Assembly: GCF_017255015.1 (NCBI RefSeq)
Contig: NZ_JAFKCS010000001.1
Location: 120,772-184,771, forward strand
Direction: 5' to 3'
Source of the DNA: Bowmanella yangjiangensis
Lineage (GTDB): Bacteria; Pseudomonadota; Gammaproteobacteria; Enterobacterales; Alteromonadaceae
DNA: 64,000 bases
A program made the position numbers and the translations under genes. Shown here one piece after another: positions 9,489 to 19,353 of the stretch (positions are counted from its first letter, which is position 1; each line of letters opens with the position of its first letter). The notes beneath the pieces were generated by a model. It had not been told where the DNA came from. It made no database searches and saw only the letters and a list, made by a program, of their open reading frames with translations.

Positions 9489-11275
9489 TACAGCTCGGCC
9501 CCCATGCTGATATGTATCCGCCAGGGGGGATCATCCTCACTGATACCATAGGCCAGCTCAAATCTAACTGCACCTACCGGAGACAGCCAGTGAATACCTG
9601 CGCCGACGGACTGCACGGGCTTGAAATAGTGCCGGTTAAAGGCATTTCCTGCATCGGTAAAAATGGCCATGCGCCAATTGGGTGTCAGGTAATACTGGTA
9701 TTCGACCGAACCTACGGCGAGCATCTTTCCGCCTACTACCTTGGTTTGCAGGCCTTCACTGGTTTGTACTTCGGCGGTGGGGCCCAGGCTGTTGTAATCA
9801 AAACCACGGATGCTCTGATCGCCACCGGCAAAAAAGCGTAAGGATGGGGCCAGATCTTCTACCGAGTCCAGACCGGTAATATTAATTCCGGCCTGACCTT
9901 TAATCACAAACCTGTGTTCGCCAAAGCGTGACAGCCATTTCCAAAACCCGGTCATCCTCAGTAAACGGCCATCGGAGCCGAGCGCCTTATCGGTGGCCTC
10001 AATTTGGTAAGTTTGCATAAAGCCTTCTTCTGGGTCGCGAATCGGACCATGGCGTTTGGTGCGTGACAGGGTGAGTCCCGGCAGCAGGTAGCCTGCCTGA
10101 AAGTCCAATCCGTCCAGACTCCATTTTTCTTCCAGCCAACGTGTCTGCGCCGCCCATACCCATTTGTGTTTGGTGGACTGGCTGATAACCGCGGCATGTC
10201 GCTGTGTACTGCTGATATCACCGTAGTCATTTTGTTCCAGACCCAGCATTAGCTGATAGGTTTGGGTAAGGGGATCTTGCCCGGGGATTTGATAAAGAAA
10301 ATTGGCGTATGGGTTGACTGTTGAATAGCGCAGGGTCGTTTCCTGACTGTGCCCCCAGCGATTTACCCTGGGGGTACGCCAGTTAAATTGGGCTCTGGGG
10401 CCGGTATCCGTGACATAACCTAACCCCACTTTGAAGCTATGTGTTGGTGCATCACGCAGGTTGACGGTGACAGGGACTTGCTGCTCATCAATGGCGTTCA
10501 GATCAGGAGTAACCAGCACATCGGCGAAATACCCTGAGCGGCGCAGGGCGGATTCCAGATTACTTAAATGACTACTTTGATAGTGCTCGCCCGTTGATAA
10601 TGGGGATAAGCGGGCCAATAACGCTGGCGCTACATCCGAACCCTCAAATGTTATTTCCCCCAGTTTATGACGGACACCTGCATCGTAGCCTAGGTGTACT
10701 TCGGCTTGTTGCCGTGCACTGTCTACCAGTATTTCGTGGTGCAGCCAGGTACCGGCCAGGTAACCATTGCTGCGTGCATAATTTTGTAACTCTGTTTTCC
10801 AGCTTTCATATTCACCATGGTTCAATATGCTGCCCTGATGAGTCTGTAGGTTGGCAATAAAGCGTTGAAAGCCATCATCATTCACGGCATCGCCAGTTAC
10901 CTGAATATCCATCAGGTTGATGCGGGTTGCGGGACCGGGTTTAACAGAAACAATCAGTTTAATTGGCTGTGCTTGGTGATCAACTTTCGTAGTGATTTCA
11001 GCGTTGTTATAACCCAGAGCAATCATAGCGGCGATAGAACGCTCGCGAGCCTTAGCGATGAATCGGTTAACCTGAGCAGGTGCCTGGGGGAGGGAGCCTA
11101 AATGAGCGAGAATGTTCTTTTGCTGATTGTCAGAAGCTCCCTGAATTTCCAGAGACATTACTTCTTCCGCAATACCTGCTGTACTGAATAGGCATGCTGA
11201 GATACTCAGCATTACTGCGGGCAGAATACGCTGGAGGTGTATGGAGAATAGGAATTGCGAAACAAAAATGGTCAA
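9488..11275 (-). CDS. tamA: translocation and assembly module outer-membrane protein TamA
   Basis: 595-residue Omp85-family protein. It has a signal peptide (hydrophobic core ILPAVMLSISACLFSTAGIA), POTRA domains over about residues 40-275 and a 16-strand barrel in the C-terminal half. The Omp85 signature appears in FFAGGDQSIRGFDYNSLGP, the loop that reaches into the barrel lumen. The start appears to be TTG at 11275; no in-frame ATG lies upstream of the signal peptide, and an internal start at about residue 22 would shorten it. It forms an operon with tamB and is divergent from the chemotaxis transducer at 11460. Confidence 0.94.
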   Translation of the reverse strand: MTIFVSQFLFSIHLQRILPAVMLSISACLFSTAGIAEEVMSLEIQGASDNQQKNILAHLGSLPQAPAQVNRFIAKARERSIAAMIALGYNNAEITTKVDHQAQPIKLIVSVKPGPATRINLMDIQVTGDAVNDDGFQRFIANLQTHQGSILNHGEYESWKTELQNYARSNGYLAGTWLHHEILVDSARQQAEVHLGYDAGVRHKLGEITFEGSDVAPALLARLSPLSTGEHYQSSHLSNLESALRRSGYFADVLVTPDLNAIDEQQVPVTVNLRDAPTHSFKVGLGYVTDTGPRAQFNWRTPRVNRWGHSQETTLRYSTVNPYANFLYQIPGQDPLTQTYQLMLGLEQNDYGDISSTQRHAAVISQSTKHKWVWAAQTRWLEEKWSLDGLDFQAGYLLPGLTLSRTKRHGPIRDPEEGFMQTYQIEATDKALGSDGRLLRMTGFWKWLSRFGEHRFVIKGQAGINITGLDSVEDLAPSLRFFAGGDQSIRGFDYNSLGPTAEVQTSEGLQTKVVGGKMLAVGSVEYQYYLTPNWRMAIFTDAGNAFNRHYFKPVQSVGAGIHWLSPVGAVRFELAYGISEDDPPWRIHISMGAEL

Positions 11276-11459
11276 AATCTTCTACCTGAACGACTGCTTG
11301 TCAAACACCAACCCATTTGTACTTCACCACCTATAGATTGCTATTCCATATGCAGAATATTAGCAATTTTCGATTAAACTTTAGTCGGTAATCATCCTTG
11401 AGACATTGACTTTTAAGGCAATACTCACGAAAAAGGCATAAGGGAATCAGGAGATTAGC

Positions 11460-13013
11460 ATGGCTCAGCCTTTCATCCGCGCCTTTATTTGTACCGTTTT
11501 GTTTGTGGTGGTTCAGAGTGTTTTGTTTATGACTGGCGCTCAGGATTATATCCTGATTGCGACTACTACGGTGATTTTCTTTTGTTGTGTTTTCTGGTTT
11601 GGAAAATCCGCGTCTGAGCATTCGCAATTGCAAGCCGACAAAGAGCAAACTGCTAGTTTGCCAGAAGTGGACAGCGTTATAGCCGCCACGTCCCGAATGG
11701 CCATAGGTGCCGCGGATGTCTCATTCTGCATCGATGGGTTAATTAAAGAGCTGGGCAAAAGTGTTGAAGACAGCCAGCAAATTGGCAGAGCCACAGATGA
11801 ACAAAATAGAGTCAGCCTGGCATTAAATGAGTCTCTGGAACAGGTTGGCAGTACTTATCAGCAAACTGATGAGGCGAGTCGACACGCGCATCAAAAGTTG
11901 CGTGAAAATGCCGAGCGTATTGAGCAGCTTGTCGCTTCTATTTCTGAAGCGGTATCGCATTTGCAGCAGTTGCGAGAAAGCGCTGATGACATTCAGCGTA
12001 TTACCGAGGTGATAAACCAGGTTGCTGAGCAGACTAACTTACTGGCGTTGAATGCTGCTATTGAAGCGGCCCGAGCTGGTGAGCAAGGCCGGGGTTTTGC
12101 TGTGGTTGCTGACGAAGTCAGAGCACTGGCAGGTAAAACCGCAGGAGCAACGGAAGATATCGCCCGTATGCTCGGTACTGTGCATAAGCAAAGCCAGCAA
12201 ACCAGTGCATTGATGCAGGATATTGAGAAGTCAGGATTCCAAGTCAAAGATGAATTACAGCAATTGTGCGGTGGATTTGAGCAGATCAGTCAGGATGTGG
12301 CCGGTGTGTCTGCGAACATCCAGCAAATGGTTGATGCCAGTGGTAATCTAACCAACAGCAGTGAGGACATTCGTGCCGCTATTGCCAGTATCAGCCAGGT
12401 TTTATCCAGCATCGAAGCCAATGGCCTGACGGTCGCTGAACAGGCAACCCATTTATCAGAACAGACCGAAAGTATTTTCCGGGATCTGGCCGAATATGCG
12501 CAGGATAGCTTTTACTTGCCTGTATTCCGTCAGGCACAGCAGGCCGCTGCTGATATTGCCGATTTGTTTGAGCAGGCCCTGGCCAAGGGGACGCTTACCG
12601 ATAGCCAGGTGTTTGACCAGAACTATCAGGCTATCTCTGGAACTAATCCGGTTAAGTATCACACCAGCTACGATAAATTCACTGACCAACACTTTCCGTC
12701 TATTCAGGAGCCGGTTTTGGCACAACTTAAAGGTGCTTTGTATGCCGGAGCCGTGGATGTGAACGGTTACTTCCCCACCCACAATAGCCGATATAGTCAA
12801 CCCCTGAGCGGCGACTATGCCAAGGACCTGCTGAATAATCGCACCAAGCGAATATTTGATGATCGCACTGGTCGTCGATGTGGTGCCAACACAGAAGCGA
12901 TGTTGTTGCAAACCTACAAGCGTGATACCGGGGAAATTATGCACGATTTATCTGTGCCGATCCGGGTCCGAGGGCGCCATTGGGGCGGCTTCAGAATAGG
13001 TTTTAAACCCTGA
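11460..13013 (+). CDS. methyl-accepting chemotaxis protein with C-terminal Cache-like sensor domain
   Basis: 517 residues with unusual order. Two membrane helices (about residues 5-24 and 30-48) are separated by only a few residues, so there is no periplasmic sensor. The coiled-coil signalling domain follows, with the conserved hairpin tip [20 protein letters not shown] at about 187-206. After residue 340 comes a domain ending in [20 protein letters not shown] and a final [11 protein letters not shown], features reminiscent of single-Cache folds placed at the C terminus of some transducers. The sensor would therefore be cytoplasmic. The ligand is unknown. No che genes are nearby. Confidence 0.88.
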   Translation: MAQPFIRAFICTVLFVVVQSVLFMTGAQDYILIATTTVIFFCCVFWFGKSASEHSQLQADKEQTASLPEVDSVIAATSRMAIGAADVSFCIDGLIKELGKSVEDSQQIGRATDEQNRVSLALNESLEQVGSTYQQTDEASRHAHQKLRENAERIEQLVASISEAVSHLQQLRESADDIQRITEVINQVAEQTNLLALNAAIEAARAGEQGRGFAVVADEVRALAGKTAGATEDIARMLGTVHKQSQQTSALMQDIEKSGFQVKDELQQLCGGFEQISQDVAGVSANIQQMVDASGNLTNSSEDIRAAIASISQVLSSIEANGLTVAEQATHLSEQTESIFRDLAEYAQDSFYLPVFRQAQQAAADIADLFEQALAKGTLTDSQVFDQNYQAISGTNPVKYHTSYDKFTDQHFPSIQEPVLAQLKGALYAGAVDVNGYFPTHNSRYSQPLSGDYAKDLLNNRTKRIFDDRTGRRCGANTEAMLLQTYKRDTGEIMHDLSVPIRVRGRHWGGFRIGFKP

Positions 13014-13174
13014 ACAACATGGGCGAAACCCGACCATAACGTGATAGAATGTTGGCTTGTTAGCTCGTGTATGCACTATGCTAGCTGACGCGTGTTATTG
13101 AAACACAAGTAGGACCGCCTGGAAGTTTGGCGTGACAACAATAAGTTCAAATCGCTTTTTTATGGAGAGCATCC

Positions 13175-13993
13175 ATGTTTCAACCCGAAAAAATGACCGA
13201 AATGGTCGATACCTATGTCATTCCTTGGGGAATTAATATTGCCCTTGCGCTACTGATCTTTATCGTCGGTCGTATTGTCGTCGGCATCCTGATTAGCCTG
13301 TTTGGCAAAGTGATGGCGCGTTCTAAGTATGACAGCATGCTGGTGGGTTTTGTTAAGTCCATCTTGAATGCGATCCTGATGCTCTTTGTGGTGGTGGCAT
13401 CTTTGGATCAGCTAGGGGTTGATACGACCTCATTGGTTGCTTTGCTGGGTGCAGCAGGTCTGGCCATCGGTTTGTCGATGAAAGATTCGCTGGCTAACTT
13501 TGCGGCCGGTGTGATGCTTTTAGTGTTCCGTCCATTTAAAGCGGGCGACTATGTGGAAGCCGGCGGTACGGCAGGCTCTGTAAAGAACATCGGAATTTTT
13601 ACCAGCACCTTCAACACCCCTGATAACAAAATGGTTATCGTGCCTAACGGCGCTATTTACGGCGGCAATATTACTAATTTCTCAGCCATGGAAACCCGCC
13701 GTGTGGATATGGTGGTTGGTATCAGCTATGGCAGCGATTTGCGCAAGGCTAAGCAGATCCTCACCGATATGTTGGCAGCCGACCCACGTATTCTGAAAGA
13801 TCCAGCTCCGCAAGTTGCGGTATCCGAGCTGGCTGACAGCAGCGTGAACTTTGTGGTGCGTCCCTGGGTGAAATCAGCAGACTTTTGGGCGGTGAAATTC
13901 GACCTGACCGAAGCTATTAAGCTGCGTTTCGACGAAGAAAATATCGGTATTCCATTCCCACAAATGGATGTGCATTTACACAAGCAAGACTAA
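13175..13993 (+). CDS. mscS: small-conductance mechanosensitive channel, MscS family
   Basis: 272-residue inner-membrane channel that opens under membrane tension to release solutes on osmotic downshock. Three N-terminal helices are visible. The pore-lining TM3 has the Gly/Ala packing LLGAAGLAIGLSMKDSLANF at about residues 90-109, and the beta domain starts with FRPFKAGDYVEAGGTAG. The C-terminal alpha-beta domain holds PQVAVSELADSSVNF. Length and motifs match the MscS core family. GGAG lies 8 nt before the ATG. It is monocistronic and ends at a strong bidirectional terminator. Confidence 0.95.
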   Translation: MFQPEKMTEMVDTYVIPWGINIALALLIFIVGRIVVGILISLFGKVMARSKYDSMLVGFVKSILNAILMLFVVVASLDQLGVDTTSLVALLGAAGLAIGLSMKDSLANFAAGVMLLVFRPFKAGDYVEAGGTAGSVKNIGIFTSTFNTPDNKMVIVPNGAIYGGNITNFSAMETRRVDMVVGISYGSDLRKAKQILTDMLAADPRILKDPAPQVAVSELADSSVNFVVRPWVKSADFWAVKFDLTEAIKLRFDEENIGIPFPQMDVHLHKQD

Positions 13994-14020
13994 TTGTTTT
14001 GCATCCCTTTTCGGGAATAA

Positions 14021-14050
14021 AAAAGCCGCATTTAATGCGGCTTTTTTTTA
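14021..14050. terminator. bidirectional rho-independent terminator
   Basis: GCCGCAT, a 3-nt loop and ATGCGGC form a 7-bp G/C-rich stem, preceded by A-runs and followed by a run of T. It lies between the converging mscS and M48 peptidase genes and can serve both. Confidence 0.92.
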
Positions 14051-14074
14051 TCTGAAGTGGTTAAAGACATTTTT

Positions 14075-14869
14075 TTACCGGCAGTTAGGCTTATTGGGAC
14101 TGGCCTGAAAATCCTTATTGGCAGCCGGCAGGTTTTTGCTCAATAACTGAATGCGGGTTTGTGGAGCCGGGTGAGTGGATAGCAATTCTGGCTGGCGTTC
14201 ACCACCACTGGCTTTTTCCATATTTTCCCATAGTTTGACTGATTCGGCGGGGTCAAAACCGGCTCTGGCCATCAACTGCAAGCCGATAAGGTCGGCTTCG
14301 GATTCATGGGTGCGGCTAAAAGGCAGTTGAATACCTACCTGAGTGGCCAGACCTAACCCCGCCATTATCATATTGCTTTGTCCAACCTGCTTTGCCTGCA
14401 GAATCTGGTTTGTGGCTTCCATCCCCATGCCGATAATGGCGCTGTTAGACATGCGCTCGTTACCATGTTCAGCAATCACATGGCCAACCTCATGGCCGAT
14501 AACTGCCGCCAGCTGATTCTGGTTTTGCGCAACTTTGAGCAAGCCGGTGTATACACCAATTTTGCCGCCAGGCAGAGCGAAGGCGTTAACCTGGTCATCC
14601 TCAAATACCACCACTTCCCATTGTCCGTTAAACACCCCATCCGGTACCTGATGCACTATGTTCTCCGCCACGCATTTTACGTAACGGTTCTCCACCTGCT
14701 TGGCAGAGACTTTCTGTTCGGTTTTCATACTGTCAAAGGCCTGGCTACCCATCTCCGACAGTTGACTGGATGAATAAAGCTTTAACTGGTTACGACCTGT
14801 TGGAGATTTGGCGCAGGAAGCCAGTAAAGCGGCGGTGCAAATTGCCAGAGTGATATGCTTGAGTTTCAT
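14075..14869 (-). CDS. M48-family metalloprotease lipoprotein (LoiP/YcaL-like)
   Basis: 264-residue periplasmic zinc protease. The N terminus is a lipoprotein signal with lipobox LLASC, followed by KSP, so the protein is likely outer-membrane anchored. The zinc motif HEVGH is at residues 126-130, with the third ligand in SEADLIG about 50 residues later. E. coli LoiP and YcaL, of the same group, degrade misfolded outer-membrane proteins. The start at 14869 is chosen because the longer frame adds a non-signal N terminus before MKLKHIT. It diverges from the LysE gene with a short shared upstream region. Confidence 0.92.
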   Translation of the reverse strand: MKLKHITLAICTAALLASCAKSPTGRNQLKLYSSSQLSEMGSQAFDSMKTEQKVSAKQVENRYVKCVAENIVHQVPDGVFNGQWEVVVFEDDQVNAFALPGGKIGVYTGLLKVAQNQNQLAAVIGHEVGHVIAEHGNERMSNSAIIGMGMEATNQILQAKQVGQSNMIMAGLGLATQVGIQLPFSRTHESEADLIGLQLMARAGFDPAESVKLWENMEKASGGERQPELLSTHPAPQTRIQLLSKNLPAANKDFQASPNKPNCR

Positions 14870-14959
14870 CCGTTTTCTCTTGATGATGGAATACTTGGAG
14901 CTATTTTTGCTCAGGCACGTGGTAATTTCCACCATAGCTTGTGATCACAAGGACAGCTA

Positions 14960-15577
14960 ATGACCTTGACGCAAATGATGATACTGTTTTCCAGCATGTT
15001 GTTACTCGCTGCTTTGCCTAGCGCCAGTGTCGCGTTAGTTGTTAGTCGCAGTGCCAGTCATGGTGTGCGGCAGGGCATGATGGTGGCGCTGGGCATAGTT
15101 AGCGCGGATTTACTCTTTGCCGGTTTGGCAATTGTAGGTATGTCGGCCCTTGCCCATTGGTTGGGAGAGCTGTTTACGCTTATCCGCCTTATTGCGGCGT
15201 GCTACCTTATCTGGTTAGGTTGGCAACTGTTACGTCAGACGCGTAGGGAACAACCTTCATCTGTTCGAAAATCTGTCTGGGGCAGCAGTTACCTAAGTGG
15301 CTTGCTGTTAACTCTGGCAGATGTCAAAGCCATAGTGTTTTACGCCAGTTTGTTCCCCAGCGTGGTGGACCTGCAGGTTTTCACATCTGTCGATTTTATC
15401 TGTTTGTTCTTACTAACCTTATCTGCTGTAGGTGGGGTTAAATTGCTGTATGCCTGGCTGGGAAGTTCCCTGGCTGTGCGACTGGGCGGTAAACGTTTAG
15501 GGCTTGTCTGGCAGCGCATAACCGGCGGACTGATGGTCGGTGGCGGGCTGTATCTGTTGGTCAGACAATCATCATGA
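14960..15577 (+). CDS. LysE-family amino-acid exporter
   Basis: 205-residue inner-membrane protein with six predicted helices and the LysE/RhtB layout: a small-residue-rich first helix (LLAALPSASVALVVSRS), a conserved Asp-containing helix (ADLLFAG) and LIAACYLIWLGWQLL. The family exports amino acids or related metabolites by proton exchange; the substrate is not deducible. Its stop overlaps the start of the flavoenzyme at 15574 (ATGA), suggesting joint function in amino-acid or polyamine handling. Confidence 0.88.
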   Translation: MTLTQMMILFSSMLLLAALPSASVALVVSRSASHGVRQGMMVALGIVSADLLFAGLAIVGMSALAHWLGELFTLIRLIAACYLIWLGWQLLRQTRREQPSSVRKSVWGSSYLSGLLLTLADVKAIVFYASLFPSVVDLQVFTSVDFICLFLLTLSAVGGVKLLYAWLGSSLAVRLGGKRLGLVWQRITGGLMVGGGLYLLVRQSS

Positions 15578-17022
15578 CCCGGCCAGCTCAGCCAATGGAT
15601 GGTTTAACCGACAGCTTGTGGTTTTGTACCCTTGGCGAACATATAGCTCCACGCCCCTCTTTACATACGCAGATCGACGCTGATGTGGTGATTCTCGGCG
15701 CAGGCTATTCCGGCTTATGGACAGCTTGGTTTTTGAAACACTATCAACCTGATTTACAGGTAGTGATGCTGGATGCGGCAGTGGCTGGCGCTGGTGCCTC
15801 GGGACGCAATGGCGGGTGGCTGATTGGCGGCTTTGGCGGCGATGTCGACTATCTCAGCATGTTGGATGGCGAAGCACGCCGCCGGGCTAAAACCATCATC
15901 ACTGGCATTGTTGCTGAGGCGGGCAGTTTGATTGCCGATATGCAAGTCCATTGCGACTTTTATCATGGCGGCAATCTGTATGCAGCGGCCCGTTATCCGC
16001 AGCAGTATCAACGTATGCAGCAAGAGTATCAGCACTTCCAGTCTGTTGGATTTGACGAGTATGATCTTCGCCTGTTGTCAGCGACAGATGCCCGGCAGGC
16101 ACTGAATTTACCCAATATTCAAGCCGCGCTTTATAGCCCCCACTGTGCCCGGGTGCATCCGCTTAAGTTGGCGCGCGGTCTGGCCAGGGCCGTTGAGCGG
16201 TGCGGCGTTACTTTGTATGAACAAAGCCCGGTTATGCAGGTGACTAAAGGGCTGGTTAAAACTCATAGCGGAAGTGTCAAAGCGCCGATAGTCGTATCTG
16301 CGCTGGAAGCATACCAAAGGCTGTTGGGATTGGATTCCAGGGCTACGCTGACGGTGCAAAGCCTGCTAATCGCCACAGAACCTTTGCAAAAGCAGCAATG
16401 GGAGCATATTGGCCTTAATTCTCAGCAAACTTTTGCCGATGCTTCGCGGCTGATAACTTATGGGCAGCGCACTGCTGATGATCGTCTGGTATTCGGCGCG
16501 CGTGGAGGCTACCGTTTTGGCGGTAAGGTGCGTACATCTTTTGCCTTCACGCCAAGAACCTTAGCATCGCCACCCGTGGGGGATGAGTTTGACCTGCGTG
16601 CTCACTTATTGGGTGAATTTTTTCCGCAGTTGGCAACGCTGCAAGTCAGTCATGGCTGGGGTGGATCACTGGCTTTGTCACGACGTTTTCGCCCCCATGC
16701 ACTCTTTGATCCTGACCGTGGTATGGCACTGCTCGGTGGCTATGGTGGGGAAGGTGTGGGGGCCAGTATGCTGTTTGGTAAAACCATGGCGGCACTTATT
16801 GCAAAACCCGAGGATGAACTGGTGACTATGCCTTGGGCCTATATAGGTAAAGCGTCAGCCTGGTTACGGCGCTGGGAGTCTGAACCCTGGCCTTATCTGA
16901 GTTATCAGTGCAGTAAGTACCTGTTTGAATATGAAGATAAGTTATTGACAAAGTCTGCAAGTGATTGGCAAAAGCGCTGGGTGATGCGCCTGGCTGACGG
17001 ATTGGAACACCTGATGAGCTAA
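15574..17022 (+). CDS. FAD-dependent oxidoreductase, DAO family
   Basis: 482-residue flavoenzyme of the D-amino-acid oxidase fold. The N-terminal dinucleotide-binding motif VVILGAGYSGLW lies at about residues 36-47. GAGASGRNGGW follows near 70, and the C-terminal LLGGYGGEGVGAS closes the FAD site. The shape resembles the gamma-glutamylputrescine oxidase (PuuB) and glycine/sarcosine oxidase groups, so an amine or amino acid is the likely substrate, but no residue decides which. It is translationally coupled to the LysE exporter and ends at a good terminator. Confidence 0.86.
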   Translation: MTRPAQPMDGLTDSLWFCTLGEHIAPRPSLHTQIDADVVILGAGYSGLWTAWFLKHYQPDLQVVMLDAAVAGAGASGRNGGWLIGGFGGDVDYLSMLDGEARRRAKTIITGIVAEAGSLIADMQVHCDFYHGGNLYAAARYPQQYQRMQQEYQHFQSVGFDEYDLRLLSATDARQALNLPNIQAALYSPHCARVHPLKLARGLARAVERCGVTLYEQSPVMQVTKGLVKTHSGSVKAPIVVSALEAYQRLLGLDSRATLTVQSLLIATEPLQKQQWEHIGLNSQQTFADASRLITYGQRTADDRLVFGARGGYRFGGKVRTSFAFTPRTLASPPVGDEFDLRAHLLGEFFPQLATLQVSHGWGGSLALSRRFRPHALFDPDRGMALLGGYGGEGVGASMLFGKTMAALIAKPEDELVTMPWAYIGKASAWLRRWESEPWPYLSYQCSKYLFEYEDKLLTKSASDWQKRWVMRLADGLEHLMS

Positions 17023-17059
17023 CCATACTTGAAAAGAGTGTTATCAGTGTGAATGAATA

Positions 17060-17085
17060 AAAACGCCGGAATAATCCGGCGTTTT
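17060..17085. terminator. rho-independent terminator
   Basis: AAAACGCCGGA, loop ATAA and TCCGGCGTTTT form an 11-bp stem with A/T flanks. It lies between the converging flavoenzyme gene and the PEP-CTERM gene and can act in both directions. Confidence 0.92.
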
Positions 17086-17124
17086 AAAATAACAGAGACG
17101 ACTCCAGTCTCTTGTAGGTATCAG

Positions 17125-17859
17125 TTAGCTTTGTTTACGACGGCGGCTTACTAAGCAAGACAGACCTAAAGCAAACAGCAAAATGCTGGCAGGAGCCGGA
17201 ATTGGATTGGTGTCGCGGATCTGCTCAACGGAACCGATAGTCATATCATCAAAGGCGAAAGAATCATTTCCTGAGGTATTGCTAAAACTCAGATTGGTGA
17301 AGGTTTTAGCCTGGTTAATCAGTCCCCAGAACAGTACGCCACCACCACTGGTGTTGATGCTATTACCAATGTTAAAGGATTCTGTAGTGGTATCTGAGTA
17401 GGTCACGTTAACCACAACCTGACCGTTAAAGTCGCCGATATCAATACCATAAAAACCAAAAGCAGCTACAGGCGCTGAGAAGCCAATGGTGAAAGAAGTA
17501 CTGCTTGCTTGCCAGTAATTTGTGCCACTGGTGCCGTAACGTCCAAAACCATTAGTTGAGCCAACAGGAGCTGATTGAACCGAACCTCCGCCACCTAATG
17601 TTGCGGTTCCTGCAACACCGAAATCCAAAGCCAATGGCGCACTAGTGCCTTGACTAAATGACTCAAAATCCTCGGTTCCAACACCATTCAGATAGCTTAA
17701 AAAATTACTTTCTGCGGTAGTTGCATTAGGGAACACATTTAGGGCAGTGCCTTCGCCCAAGCCTAAATCTTCGCCAAAGAAAGTAATAGGGGCCGCCTGG
17801 ATATTCAGGCTGGTTAAAGCAATAAATGCCGTGGCAATCAACTTATTACGAAATGTCAT
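17125..17859 (-). CDS. PEP-CTERM sorting domain protein
   Basis: 244-residue exported protein. A Sec signal (cleavage near NIQAA) is followed by a Gly/Ser/Thr-rich, beta-rich body with no catalytic motif. The C terminus has the exosortase sorting signal: a Pro-rich motif IPAPAS, a hydrophobic helix and the basic tail RRRK. Such proteins are processed by exosortase (EpsH/XrtA) and linked to exopolysaccharide or matrix formation. No exosortase is in the window. The start is the ATG at 17859, with GAGGG 7 nt upstream. A sigma-54 promoter and a conserved upstream element precede it. Confidence 0.88.
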   Translation of the reverse strand: MTFRNKLIATAFIALTSLNIQAAPITFFGEDLGLGEGTALNVFPNATTAESNFLSYLNGVGTEDFESFSQGTSAPLALDFGVAGTATLGGGGSVQSAPVGSTNGFGRYGTSGTNYWQASSTSFTIGFSAPVAAFGFYGIDIGDFNGQVVVNVTYSDTTTESFNIGNSINTSGGGVLFWGLINQAKTFTNLSFSNTSGNDSFAFDDMTIGSVEQIRDTNPIPAPASILLFALGLSCLVSRRRKQS

Positions 17860-17906
17860 CAAAATTCCCTCAAAGTGTTTGTAATTTTCTTCACTGATTT
17901 CTTCAT

Positions 17907-17922
17907 AGCACCATTTGTGCCA
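17907..17922 (-). promoter_or_regulatory. sigma-54 (-24/-12) promoter of PEP-CTERM gene
   Basis: On the minus strand this reads TGGCACAAATGGTGCT. Against the RpoN consensus (TGGCAC-N5-TTGCW) the -24 element is perfect, the -12 GC is at the right distance, and only one of the two T's before it differs. The implied transcript start is about 38 nt before the ATG at 17859. Confidence 0.8.
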
Positions 17923-17983
17923 GGTTTAAAAAATCTTATATATCAGTTGATTATTGGATTTTATGATGTGCTTTATGACTAAT

Positions 17984-18002
17984 TTGTAAAATAAACAGAC
18001 AA
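17984..18002 (-). promoter_or_regulatory. conserved upstream element, likely activator site for sigma-54
   Basis: Minus strand TTGTCTGTTTATTTTACAA, with dyad ends TTGT and ACAA. It begins 61 bp upstream of the -24/-12 promoter and is centred near -96. A copy with 17 of 19 identical bases stands at exactly the same distance from the promoter of the second PEP-CTERM gene (52,643-52,661). A shared enhancer-binding protein such as PrsR is inferred. Confidence 0.65.
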
Positions 18003-18050
18003 TGTGTAAGTTAAATAAACCGAACATTTATCATGTTAATTAACAAAGAA

Positions 18051-18075
18051 AAAAGCCGGACTTTGTCCGGCTTTT
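18051..18075 (-). terminator. metK rho-independent terminator
   Basis: AAAAGCCGGAC, loop TTT and GTCCGGCTTTT form an 11-bp stem with A/T flanks, just downstream of the metK stop on the minus strand. It also insulates the PEP-CTERM regulatory region from metK transcription. Confidence 0.93.
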
Positions 18076-18094
18076 ACTTAATTAGCTATATTTA

Positions 18095-19237
18095 CTAGCT
18101 CTGACGTAATGCCTCGGCTTTATCTGTAGCTTCCCAGGGGAATTCCTCACGACCAAAGTGACCGTAAGCGGCCGTTGCCTGGTAGATGGGGCGTTCCAGA
18201 TCCAGCATCTTGATCAGACCATAAGGGCGCAGATCAAAATGTTCGCGCACCAGTGCAATCAATGTGGCTTCGTCAACTTTACCTGTGCCGAAAGTGTCAA
18301 TGCTGATTGAAGTGGGCTCTGCCACCCCAATGGCGTAGGACACCTGAATTTCACATTTGTCCGCCAAGCCTGCGGCAACAATGTTCTTGGCCACATAACG
18401 ACCAGCATAAGCGGCAGAACGGTCAACCTTGGATGGGTCCTTACCGGAGAAGGCACCACCACCATGGCGAGCCATGCCGCCGTAGGTGTCGACAATAATC
18501 TTACGGCCGGTCAGGCCGCAATCACCCATAGGACCACCAATAACAAAGCGGCCGGTTGGGTTGATAAAGAACTTGGTTTGGCTGCTCAGCCACTGAGCTG
18601 GCAGTACCGGCTTGATAATTTCTTCCATCACTGCTTCCTGCAGATCCGCGGTGGAGATGGAATCACAGTGCTGGGTCGACAGTACCACAGCATCAATACC
18701 CACAGGTTTGCCGTTCTCATAGGCAAAGGTCACCTGGCTCTTGGCATCCGGGCGCAGCCAGCTCAGCGTACCGTTTTTACGTACTTGGGCCTGGCGTTTT
18801 ACCAGCAGGTGTGAGTAAAAAATAGGGGCAGGCATCAGCACGTCAGTTTCATTGGTGGCATAGCCAAACATCAGGCCCTGGTCGCCGGCACCTTGTTCCT
18901 CGGGGCGAGAGCGATCCACACCCTGATTAATATCCGGGCTTTGTTTACCAATGGCATTAAGTACCGCGCAGGAGTCAGCATCAAAGCCCATATCTGAATG
19001 GACATAACCGATTTCACGTACGGTTTTGCGGGTCAGCTCTTCAATATCTACCCAGGCAGAAGTGGTAATTTCACCACCCACCAACACCATACCGGTTTTT
19101 ACGTAAGTTTCGCAGGCAACACGTGCTTTAGGATCCTGAGTCAGGATCGCATCCAGTACCGCATCAGAAATCTGGTCGGCAATCTTATCCGGATGGCCTT
19201 CGGATACAGATTCTGAGGTAAACAGATGTTTTGCCAT
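18095..19237 (-). CDS. metK: S-adenosylmethionine synthase
   Basis: 380-residue cytoplasmic enzyme making S-adenosylmethionine from methionine and ATP. Diagnostic motifs are [15 protein letters not shown] near the N terminus, [12 protein letters not shown] in the loop region and [19 protein letters not shown] in the ATP-binding part. Length is standard. It is transcribed away from tkt, and three tandem MetJ boxes lie in its leader at 19,330-19,353, so repression by MetJ with S-adenosylmethionine as corepressor is expected. Confidence 0.98.
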   Translation of the reverse strand: MAKHLFTSESVSEGHPDKIADQISDAVLDAILTQDPKARVACETYVKTGMVLVGGEITTSAWVDIEELTRKTVREIGYVHSDMGFDADSCAVLNAIGKQSPDINQGVDRSRPEEQGAGDQGLMFGYATNETDVLMPAPIFYSHLLVKRQAQVRKNGTLSWLRPDAKSQVTFAYENGKPVGIDAVVLSTQHCDSISTADLQEAVMEEIIKPVLPAQWLSSQTKFFINPTGRFVIGGPMGDCGLTGRKIIVDTYGGMARHGGGAFSGKDPSKVDRSAAYAGRYVAKNIVAAGLADKCEIQVSYAIGVAEPTSISIDTFGTGKVDEATLIALVREHFDLRPYGLIKMLDLERPIYQATAAYGHFGREEFPWEATDKAEALRQS

Positions 19238-19329
19238 GATTCTTCCTCAAACATAAATTCAACTTCGACCGCTAGATTAACGGCCATAATGGCGCGCATT
19301 TTACCCCAGAGGACAAAAAAAGCCAGTTT

Positions 19330-19353
19330 TTACATCTAGACGTCTAAATGTCT
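19330..19353 (-). promoter_or_regulatory. three tandem met boxes (MetJ operator) of metK
   Basis: Three contiguous 8-bp units, TTACATCT, AGACGTCT and AAATGTCT, match the MetJ consensus AGACGTCT at 5, 8 and 6 of 8 positions. Tandem 8-bp spacing is the hallmark of MetJ operators. They lie about 95-115 bp before the metK start. The rest of the 307-bp gap to tkt (19,238-19,544) shows no further gene. Confidence 0.85.
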
